Shown in pieces: positions 51,301-58,731 of a stretch of 64,000 nucleotides of DNA (positions are counted from its first letter, which is position 1; each line of letters starts with the position of its first letter). Source of the DNA: Erysipelotrichaceae bacterium 66202529 (GTDB lineage Bacteria; Bacillota_I; Bacilli_A; Erysipelotrichales; Erysipelotrichaceae). Made by a program: the position numbers and the translations under genes. The notes under the pieces were generated by a model. The model was given only the letters and a program-made list of their open reading frames with translations, ran no database searches and was not told where the DNA came from. Location of the stretch: contig CP046174.1 of NCBI GenBank assembly GCA_017161075.1, positions 3,596,001 to 3,660,000 on the forward strand, given 5' to 3'.

Positions 51301-53112
51301 TCAGGCAAACGCCGCATCCAGGAAATCACAGATATCATCATAATCGTGCTCCCCGTTAAAGCGCTGCATTTCCTCACCGTTTCGATATACCGCTACAACA
51401 GGAATTCCCTGCACATGGCATGCCGTAACAATATCCTTGTTGGCATCCACATCAACATAGCGAATGATAAAGCTGTTCGCATATTCCTCCTGCAAAGCCT
51501 CCTCCAAAATTGGATGCAGTGCCTTGCAATGAACACAGCGTTCCGCACCGAATAAAACCAGCACCGGCTTTTCCGTGATCTTTAAAACCTTGTCATTCCA
51601 CTCCGACATACCTGTCACCGGTTCAAAAAGCTCAGTATCTATGGAGAACACCTTTTCCCGCTTACTCATATCCTCTTCATCATCCGTCGCTACACACAGT
51701 GCCACATCCGGATAATACGGCAGTGTTCCTTCCACATCAATGACCTTCTTAGCTCCCAGTGCACCGGCATTCGGCATACGGAAGGTAGTATTGTCAATGC
51801 GTGGTATCGCTATTTCCTTAGGTGTGGGCTCCTGTGGTACATAGCTGTATGGATAACGGTAGGCTCGATAGATCATATTATTCTTCGGCCCTGTTTCATT
51901 GTGTGTATAATACGGGGAAATCCATTCCCATACGATTTCATGCTCCGGTGTTACCTCTATTATACGTCCATCGCTTCCTTCTGTCACGAGGGTATTTCCA
52001 TTTGGAAGACGCTGGGCGCTGGATACATAGGGACTATAGAACTTACTGGCATCGGTTGGAATCGCATGATTGAGCTCCTTGGGTGTCAGCTTCCATACAA
52101 TTTCCAGTGTAACCGGATTGAATTCCAATACACGGCTGTAATCACGCAGGGCGTTTTTAGAACCGTTTTTACTGCCCGGATTCGGTACTCCATAGCCGCC
52201 CCAGCCGCCATTATCAAACACCATAAGATTTCCTTCTCCCGGAAGGCCCTTAGGAATCATATGGAAATGATGCTGTCCGATAATCCAGCCCAGCTTTTTC
52301 AGCTCTGGTGTCGCGTTGAAATCCGGACCGATTTTCCATACAATTTTACCGTTTTCTTTATCCAGAATCGCCAGAATATTCGCTTCACGGCAATCGAATA
52401 TGATATTATCAGGCTTAAAGCGCAAATCTCCGTGATCGTACCACTTATTCGGCCCCAGATAGCTCATGCAATTCACATGGAGATAATCTCCCACACCACC
52501 GTCACTGGAACGCATGTTCGGATCACGGGCGAGGATATTCTTTGCGGCTTCATCAAAGCCCAGCTCATCAAAATGATCGGAAATTGACCATTTCCACAAT
52601 ATATTGCCTTCCCAATCCACCTCAATCATTGCATCATCCAGCAGTTTTTTATCAGATATCGCCGGGTTTTTAATCGTCTGATGAACCAGAATCAGGGTAT
52701 TTCCTTCCAATGGTTTGGCATCCATCCCCGGTACATAATACCCCACAGGATTGCCTTCCCGCTGGTAGTCATGATGCTGCCGTGCCATCCAGCGGTGATC
52801 TCTGCCGGGATCGTTGATATTCTCAAATTTATCAAACTCCCAGACAATATTTCCATCATAATCAATTTCAATCAGATTTACACCGTCCTGCATCCCGTAA
52901 TCCGGGTGACGATAGCCGCTCAGTCCCATGACATAGCCGCCAGGTAAAAGTTTGGGCGGCATAGCGTGCATATTCCATCTGCGTATTTCATTTCCATTCA
53001 TATCAAACAGCAGTACGCCATCATTGATCAAGGGTACGATCGTGTACCCGTTCCAACACTTTTTTGGATCATATACCGTTACTCCATGTGGAAATACGAA
53101 AGGCTGTCCCAT
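51301..53112 (-). CDS. Arylsulfotransferase (ASST)-like protein fused to thioredoxin
   Basis: This 603-residue protein joins two domains. Residues about 15-460 form the ASST beta-propeller: repeated strands such as NLIEIDYDGNIVWEF and RLPNGNTLVTEGSDGRIIEV, and a His-rich IIGQHHFHMIPKGLPGEGNL. ASST enzymes move sulfate between phenolic compounds without PAPS. Residues about 500-603 form a thioredoxin with CVHC (C526, C529) and a cis-Pro in GIPVV. No signal peptide is visible, unlike secreted ASSTs, so it is probably cytosolic. The next gene upstream is a thioredoxin reductase. AGGAATG-type sequence precedes the ATG. Confidence 0.85.
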   Translation of the reverse strand: MGQPFVFPHGVTVYDPKKCWNGYTIVPLINDGVLLFDMNGNEIRRWNMHAMPPKLLPGGYVMGLSGYRHPDYGMQDGVNLIEIDYDGNIVWEFDKFENINDPGRDHRWMARQHHDYQREGNPVGYYVPGMDAKPLEGNTLILVHQTIKNPAISDKKLLDDAMIEVDWEGNILWKWSISDHFDELGFDEAAKNILARDPNMRSSDGGVGDYLHVNCMSYLGPNKWYDHGDLRFKPDNIIFDCREANILAILDKENGKIVWKIGPDFNATPELKKLGWIIGQHHFHMIPKGLPGEGNLMVFDNGGWGGYGVPNPGSKNGSKNALRDYSRVLEFNPVTLEIVWKLTPKELNHAIPTDASKFYSPYVSSAQRLPNGNTLVTEGSDGRIIEVTPEHEIVWEWISPYYTHNETGPKNNMIYRAYRYPYSYVPQEPTPKEIAIPRIDNTTFRMPNAGALGAKKVIDVEGTLPYYPDVALCVATDDEEDMSKREKVFSIDTELFEPVTGMSEWNDKVLKITEKPVLVLFGAERCVHCKALHPILEEALQEEYANSFIIRYVDVDANKDIVTACHVQGIPVVAVYRNGEEMQRFNGEHDYDDICDFLDAAFA

Positions 53113-53141
53113 ATTTCATTCCTCCATTCTCTATGGTTTTC

Positions 53142-54320
53142 TTATGCCTCTTTAGCATTCTTTTTTATCAGCTTGCCATTTTCAAACATCGCACTGGACA
53201 GAGTTCCATCCATTTGCAGCAGCTGATACAGCAGAGTTTGTCTGGTGATATCCTGACGCACCACCTTATAATCATCCTTTAATGCTTCCTCCAGCTGTGT
53301 TACCTGTTCAATCTGTGAGCTTTCATACGGGTTATAAAACAGGAAAGCAACTCTGCCGGAATCCGGTGTAAGTATCTTTTTCAGCTGCCGGCGTTCACTG
53401 ACATAGCGCTCACTTGCGGTTGCTGCGATTGCCCCGTCTGCCGCCGATGTTACTACCTGCCGCAGGAAGGTCTGTGTACAATCACCAACTGCATAAATTC
53501 CCGGAACATTTGTTTCCTTTTTCTCATTTACAAGGATATAGCCCTTCGGATCACAGGCAACCAGATTCTGCACAAACTCTGTCTGCGGTACCATACCGAC
53601 GAAGAAGAAAATACCATCGGCTTTTACTTCCCTTGTTTCTCCGCTTACGACATTTTTCAGAAGCAACCCGCGTACCTCCTCCTCCCCAAGAATTTCCTGC
53701 AGGGTGGTGTTCCATACAAAATCTATTTTCGGATTGGCGAATGCCTCCTGTGCAGCTACCTCGTTACAGTCAAGATGGCCTTTCTCATGCAGAACGATTA
53801 CGGTTACCTTTTTTGCGAAGTTTGTAAGATATCCGCTTTCCTCGATTGCCTGATCACCGGCTCCTAGCACATAGATTTCCTTATCCTTGAAGAATTCCGC
53901 ATCACAGGTAGCACAATAGGCAACCCCGTGTCCGGCAAGCTCTTTCTCATTCGGAATACCGAGGACCCTCGGCTTTGTCCCCGTATCCAGAATCACACAG
54001 TCCCCGATAATATCACCGCGGCGCTTTGTGTGTACAAGAAAGGTACCATCCTCCATCACATCCACTGCCGTAACCGTCGTCCGTTTAAAGGTATTGGTGG
54101 CATAGGCCTGTGCATGCTCCTTAAACTTCTGCATCAGTCCGGCACCGCTGTCTGTGATCACACCCGGATAGTTTCGAATTTCACGGGTATCGTTGATTCT
54201 TCCTCCAAAGCTTCCCTTCTCAATCACAAGCGTTTTTCGTCCGGCTCTGCCTGCATAGATTGCGGCTGCCAGACCGGCAGTGCCTCCGCCGATAATGATG
54301 ACATCATAGCGTTCATCCAT
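53142..54320 (-). CDS. Thioredoxin reductase with C-terminal thioredoxin-like extension
   Basis: This flavoprotein of about 392 residues reduces thioredoxin with NADPH. The FAD motif VIIIGGGTAGLAAAIYAGRA, the redox CATC at 136-139 (numbering from the ATG at 54320) and the second nucleotide motif VLGAGDQAIEES are clear. After the normal end (YAVGDCTQTFLRQVV and about 20 residues) comes an extra stretch of about 85 residues, GRVAFLFYNPYESSQIEQVT onward. It looks like a thioredoxin fold but has no CxxC. The neighbouring gene's fused thioredoxin is its likely partner. GGAGG precedes the ATG. Confidence 0.88.
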   Translation of the reverse strand: MDERYDVIIIGGGTAGLAAAIYAGRAGRKTLVIEKGSFGGRINDTREIRNYPGVITDSGAGLMQKFKEHAQAYATNTFKRTTVTAVDVMEDGTFLVHTKRRGDIIGDCVILDTGTKPRVLGIPNEKELAGHGVAYCATCDAEFFKDKEIYVLGAGDQAIEESGYLTNFAKKVTVIVLHEKGHLDCNEVAAQEAFANPKIDFVWNTTLQEILGEEEVRGLLLKNVVSGETREVKADGIFFFVGMVPQTEFVQNLVACDPKGYILVNEKKETNVPGIYAVGDCTQTFLRQVVTSAADGAIAATASERYVSERRQLKKILTPDSGRVAFLFYNPYESSQIEQVTQLEEALKDDYKVVRQDITRQTLLYQLLQMDGTLSSAMFENGKLIKKNAKEA

Positions 54321-54480
54321 AATTGCCTCCATTCTCTCGCCAACTGCGAGTACGTATATTCAGCAAACAGCTTATTACTCATAAGACTGATTTCTGTTTC
54401 TCTTATTCCATATTGTATGGCCGCTATCCTTATAGAAGCCTTTTACACATAGTACAGCATTCACCACTTACTCCTTTGCG

Positions 54481-55926
54481 TTAAGGATGAAGAATATGAA
54501 TTTCCTGTTCCTTTTTTCTTCCTGCACCAAACACGACCCAGAGAACGCAGATCAGTGTCAGCAACAGACAATAATAGGAAGAAAGGAAGATTTGAAATGG
54601 TGTAATTACCGGCAAATAGCTGTGATTTGCGGCTAATTGGTTGATTACGGTAACTGCCCCCATCACAAAGGCACTGTTGATTGGTATGATTGCCGTAATG
54701 TTTGTCGTCATTGCAGTTAACAAAATGCTTCTGCGGGTTGGAGAAATATTGGCTTTTTTTCCAATCGTGTCCGCAATATCCTTAAACATGAGAATAGATG
54801 GCAGCACACAGCCTGCCAGCAGAATATTGACAATCCCGACACCGATGGAAATTACAGCCTCAGCACCGTAAGGGTGCTGAATCGCCCTTCGTGAGGTGAG
54901 ATAATTACAGCATTTCTCCATCATACCACCCTCTACAGCAATGGAAATCAGCCCATACAGTAATATTGTGGAAATGATGATATCGACAACACCGGATATC
55001 CCGTCAAACAGAATACCGTGCAGCTCCTGGGTGTCGTAATGAATATTGATCAGATCGGATGGCTGAAACAATCCAGTCGCCAGTCCAATCACAATGCCTG
55101 TAAGAATTGCATAGGTGACACCAACAAACAAATCACTTGTTTTAAAGCAGATGATCAGCAGCAATACAATCGGAAGCAGCATCCACAGTCCCCTGGGATC
55201 ACACATGCTTTGTAACAGCTCTGGATTCTGTGCAGTACCGCTGGATCCAAAAAAATAAAACAGAACAGCGGATACAATCCCTGCGGCGATAAGATACGGA
55301 AGCCGCTCCTTCATCGTCTGCAGCAGATCGGCACTTTTGTTTGTAACAGGATCATGCTGAGAAGCAATCGTCGTATGAATGACCTGAGAGCTTGGGGAGA
55401 GTGCATCCCCAAAGAATATGCCGCTCAGCATAGCACCTGTCAGAATCGCAGGATCAGCGCCCATCAGCACCCCTGCCGGATAGAAGATTGGCACCACTGC
55501 AAGAAGTGCTGCAATCGGTGCACCTGCGCCCATGGATATGAGTGAGGATACAAGAAAACAGAAAACAGTAAAGCTTCCCCCACGCAAATGCAGATGCATA
55601 CCGACCCATACGAATCCGGAACCGATCTGTCCGACTGCCAGCAGCTTAGAGAAAATGCCGATAACCATAAAAATCATGATCAGTCGGGCATTTCCATATT
55701 GGGCAAGACCGCATACAATCGCATTCCAGTAATCAGCCTTGCTGGCGCAAAGGAGGAATCCGACGAGTATGGCAAGGATTGCCGCCAGAATCAGCGCCTT
55801 CATAGAATAATAATGGAAACAGATCATGATGATACCGCTCAGTACGACATACAATACGATGGGTACGACGGCGAATTCCTGATGCATATGGAATTTTAAT
55901 AAAGCGTTTACATCGTTCTTTTTCAT
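54481..55926 (-). CDS. NhaC-family Na+/H+ antiporter-like transporter
   Basis: This protein of about 481 residues has around 11-12 membrane segments and the NhaC family layout with conserved FFGDALSPSSQVIHTTIAS and SILLTAMTTNITAIIPINSA. NhaC-type proteins exchange sodium for protons or for organic anions such as malate and lactate. The ATG at 55926 gives the expected N-terminus (MKKNDVNALLKFHMHQEF); the frame continues upstream through a GTGTTGG/CCAACAC inverted repeat (55981-55998) that is better seen as an operator. It may be co-transcribed with the thioredoxin-reductase genes. Confidence 0.85.
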   Translation of the reverse strand: MKKNDVNALLKFHMHQEFAVVPIVLYVVLSGIIMICFHYYSMKALILAAILAILVGFLLCASKADYWNAIVCGLAQYGNARLIMIFMVIGIFSKLLAVGQIGSGFVWVGMHLHLRGGSFTVFCFLVSSLISMGAGAPIAALLAVVPIFYPAGVLMGADPAILTGAMLSGIFFGDALSPSSQVIHTTIASQHDPVTNKSADLLQTMKERLPYLIAAGIVSAVLFYFFGSSGTAQNPELLQSMCDPRGLWMLLPIVLLLIICFKTSDLFVGVTYAILTGIVIGLATGLFQPSDLINIHYDTQELHGILFDGISGVVDIIISTILLYGLISIAVEGGMMEKCCNYLTSRRAIQHPYGAEAVISIGVGIVNILLAGCVLPSILMFKDIADTIGKKANISPTRRSILLTAMTTNITAIIPINSAFVMGAVTVINQLAANHSYLPVITPFQIFLSSYYCLLLTLICVLWVVFGAGRKKEQEIHILHP

Positions 55927-55980
55927 ATAGCCACCAACCTTGGATCCACCATAATGATACCACTCCCTTTTTTTCGGTAC

Positions 55981-56027
55981 GTGTTGGGAATCCAACACTT
56001 TTCTACTTTTTGTGAATAAAATAACAA
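55981..56027. promoter_or_regulatory. Inverted repeat and Crp/Fnr-like site upstream of the transporter
   Basis: GTGTTGG-GAAT-CCAACAC (55981-55998) is a perfect 7-bp inverted repeat. TTGTGAATAAAATAACAA (56010-56027) has TTGT/ACAA half-sites with Crp/Fnr-like spacing. A Crp/Fnr regulator is coded downstream in the same block, so these are candidate operators. The rest of the gap to 56404 has no gene. Confidence 0.4.
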
Positions 56028-56382
56028 ATTAAAAAACAGTGTTTTTTCACAAGAAAGAACAGGGTGAACAGTACAGAATATGAACCATTTACCACATTGA
56101 GAACAAGGTACTGCCTACAAGTGACCGATTATGGAATAAAACAAGGACATGAGGAAAAGCCATAAAAGAGCGCTCTGATTTACACTACAGCATTTATGCA
56201 ACATTGTTTCATACTATTACAATATAATTTATGACGCTTTACATAGCATATAGTTAAAAAACTGCAGTATATAAAACCGCAGCTCAGTATCCATGATAGA
56301 TCTGCTCTTTCATCTATGGCAAAAGCAAACAGTGAAGTTAGCAAAATAGAAATTTACAGTAGCCGTCCCCATAATTTTATGT

Positions 56383-56388
56383 TATAAT
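56383..56388 (+). promoter_or_regulatory. -10 box of the tRNA-Arg gene
   Basis: TATAAT lies 17 bp before the tRNA. I see no convincing -35 at normal spacing, only TTTACA further upstream at 56353-56358. Confidence 0.5.
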
Positions 56389-56404
56389 AAATCCTGCAAA
56401 TGAT

Positions 56405-56481
56405 GTGCCCGTAGCTCAATTGGATAGAGTATCAGATTCCGATTCTGACGGTTGCAGGTTCGATCCCTGTCGGGTGCGCCA
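56405..56481 (+). tRNA. tRNA-Arg (anticodon CCG)
   Basis: The cloverleaf is complete: acceptor GTGCCCG/CGGGTGC, D-arm GCTC..GAGT, anticodon stem TCAGA/TCTGA with loop TTCCGAT (anticodon CCG, codon CGG), T-arm GCAGG/CCTGT with TTCGATC, discriminator G and an encoded CCA. A terminator follows. Transcribed on the plus strand between minus-strand blocks. Confidence 0.96.
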
Positions 56482-56495
56482 GAATATTATAGAAG

Positions 56496-56517
56496 CCCTG
56501 TTGTACAGGGTTTTTTT
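56496..56517 (+). terminator. Terminator of tRNA-Arg
   Basis: CCCTG (56496-56500) and CAGGG (56506-56510) around TTGTA, followed by seven T. Confidence 0.85.
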
Positions 56518-56735
56518 CTATTTTAGATATAGCAGCACAGCGTTACTATACGGCGTTTTTATATAAAAAAGCCACTATCAAATCATCACGCATCTTTCCT
56601 GCAAAGCACAAGACTTATAGCTTCCGCTGAATCTAAACAATATGAAAAACGTACAGCCTATCCTTACGGCTCATATTCCTATTCTCATAGAATTGCTTAA
56701 CAGCGCCTGTAGTATGAGACCTCATATTTTCATAT

Positions 56736-56757
56736 AAAAAGCCCGCTGAATGCGGGT
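56736..56757 (-). terminator. Terminator of the 2-AEP operon
   Basis: On the minus strand CCCGC and GCGGG surround ATTCA and are followed by CTTTTTAT. It lies directly after the phnX stop. Confidence 0.8.
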
Positions 56758-56758
56758 T

Positions 56759-57541
56759 CTACTGTTTATTCAAACTTTCAATCAGTGCGGGAAGCTCCTG
56801 TATTCCTGTCAATACATAATCTGCTCCTGCCTGTATATACTCCTTACGCAGACGCGCGCATAACGCTTCCTTTTCCTGTGGACTGTATGCCTCATACTCC
56901 TTTTGCGTCAATCCCATGAAAGAGCTGCCCTCCAGAATACCGACCGTAATCACACCAGCCGCAACACCCTCTTTGATATCGGAAATTGTATCCCCTACCT
57001 TAACAGCTGCGCGTACATCTCGGATATGCAGCTGCTTCATATTCTCGAAAATCATATATGGATACGGTCTGCCAAAGTTATCTACACTGTTCGGTGATAT
57101 CCAGAAATCCGGTGCATAGCCCTTTTCCTTTGCGACCCGTGTCACCACCGCCATCATTTGATCAGTATATCCGGTGGTAGAGCCGATTGCCAGCCCCATA
57201 TCCCGCAGCCTTTTCACCGTTTCCACAACATATGGCTTCGGATCCGCAAACTGATCCAATATGCTCATCAGCTTTTCTGTAAAGCTGTCGTGCATGGCAT
57301 CCACATCTGCCTCCTCTGCTGCGCGGCCGTGTGCAGTCTTCCATAAATCTGCGATTCGCGGCATTTCCAGCATTGTCCGGATGTGATCGCGTTTCAGCAT
57401 CCCCATCGGTTTTCTAGTTTCCTCCATCGTGACCTTCATACCAAATTCACGAAATACATCCATGAACGCCTGAACCGGGGCGAAGCAGCCATAATCCACG
57501 GTTGTTCCCGCCCAATCAAATATAATTCCTTCTATTTTCAT
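56759..57541 (-). CDS. phnX: Phosphonoacetaldehyde hydrolase (phosphonatase)
   Basis: This 260-residue HAD enzyme cleaves phosphonoacetaldehyde to acetaldehyde and phosphate. Motif I is IFDWAGTTVDYG with nucleophile D9. K50 in PMGMLKRDHI is the likely Schiff-base lysine that distinguishes phosphonatase from other HAD proteins. Later motifs are IGSTTGYTDQM and AAVKVGDTISDIKEGVAAG. It is the last gene of the operon, with 1 bp between it and phnW; it uses the aldehyde made by PhnW. Length is typical. Confidence 0.94.
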   Translation of the reverse strand: MKIEGIIFDWAGTTVDYGCFAPVQAFMDVFREFGMKVTMEETRKPMGMLKRDHIRTMLEMPRIADLWKTAHGRAAEEADVDAMHDSFTEKLMSILDQFADPKPYVVETVKRLRDMGLAIGSTTGYTDQMMAVVTRVAKEKGYAPDFWISPNSVDNFGRPYPYMIFENMKQLHIRDVRAAVKVGDTISDIKEGVAAGVITVGILEGSSFMGLTQKEYEAYSPQEKEALCARLRKEYIQAGADYVLTGIQELPALIESLNKQ

Positions 57542-57542
57542 A

Positions 57543-58637
57543 TCAGTTTCCTCTGCTTTCCATATATGCCTTCATAATTTCTGTTAATTGAAGAATATCC
57601 TCTTCATAGATTTCACCAATCGTTCCAATACGGAACGTATCCTTATCTGTCAGCTTTCCCGGGTAGATTGCATAGCCGCGCTCCTTGATAAAGCTGTACA
57701 TCTGTGCAAAATCAAAATCTGTATCCGGATACAGGAATGTCGTGATAATCGGGCCCTGTACTGCCTTATCCACATAGGGCAGAAAGTCCAGCCTGCCGAA
57801 TTCCTCAATCAATACATCTCGGTTATGTGCATAGCGCGCACCTCTTGCCGGAATGCCGCCCTCCTGCTTTAATTCCTCCAGCGCCTTGGCAAAGGCCAAA
57901 ACGACATGCGTCGGTGACGTATAGCGCCATTTTCCATCCTTCTCCATTCCGACCCACTGATCGTACAGATCCAGTGAAAGACTGCGGGCACAGCCTTTGG
58001 AGGCAAGCAGCTGGCTTCTTTTTGCGATGATAAAGGAGAAGCCCGGTACTCCCTGAATACACTTATTGGCAGAGCTGATAAGAAAGTCAATATGCCACGC
58101 ACTCACCGGTATATCCACACCGCCAAAGCTTGACATCGCATCCACGATAAATACTTTTTGATATTTCCTGGAAAGCTCACCTATCGAACGGATATCATTT
58201 AATATCCCCGTAGTTGTTTCACTGTGAATCATTGCGATATGTGTGATTTCCGGATGCTTCTTCAATGCTTCCTCTGCCTTATGCTTATCCGGTATCTTGT
58301 CATAATCCTGTGTGATATGGACACAGGCTATATGGTGATAGCGGCACATGCTGGCGATGCGTTCTCCATAAGCACCATTGCTGAGCAATAACAGACAGCC
58401 ATCCTGTGGGATGACACTGGAAATTACACTTTCCACACCGAAGGTACCAGAGCCCTGTAGAAGTACAGTTGTATAGTCCTTTTCACTTACGTGTGCCAGC
58501 TCCAGCAGCTCCTTTCGAATCGTCTGTGTTATCTGCTTGTAATCATCATCCCAGGTACAGTGGTCAAATAGCATTTCCTGCTTTACTGTGTCCGTTGTTG
58601 TCAGTGGACCCGGTGTTAATAGCTTGTATGTTTTCAT
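57543..58637 (-). CDS. phnW: 2-Aminoethylphosphonate--pyruvate transaminase
   Basis: This PLP enzyme of about 364 residues transfers the amino group of 2-aminoethylphosphonate to pyruvate, giving phosphonoacetaldehyde and alanine. Features are LLTPGPLTTTDTV at the N-terminus, GSGTFGVESVI for cofactor binding and the PLP lysine K192 in LISSANKCIQGVPG. The ATG at 58637 is chosen because GGAGG lies 5 nt upstream; ATG at 58649 is possible. It precedes phnX in the same minus-strand operon as the transporter genes. Confidence 0.94.
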   Translation of the reverse strand: MKTYKLLTPGPLTTTDTVKQEMLFDHCTWDDDYKQITQTIRKELLELAHVSEKDYTTVLLQGSGTFGVESVISSVIPQDGCLLLLSNGAYGERIASMCRYHHIACVHITQDYDKIPDKHKAEEALKKHPEITHIAMIHSETTTGILNDIRSIGELSRKYQKVFIVDAMSSFGGVDIPVSAWHIDFLISSANKCIQGVPGFSFIIAKRSQLLASKGCARSLSLDLYDQWVGMEKDGKWRYTSPTHVVLAFAKALEELKQEGGIPARGARYAHNRDVLIEEFGRLDFLPYVDKAVQGPIITTFLYPDTDFDFAQMYSFIKERGYAIYPGKLTDKDTFRIGTIGEIYEEDILQLTEIMKAYMESRGN

Positions 58638-58731
58638 CATTTCCTCCATTTCCCGTTGTATGCGGGTACAAGGCTTGCATGAGTGCAGCTTCCAATCATT
58701 TTACAAAATGGAATTGCTCTCAAACATTTCC

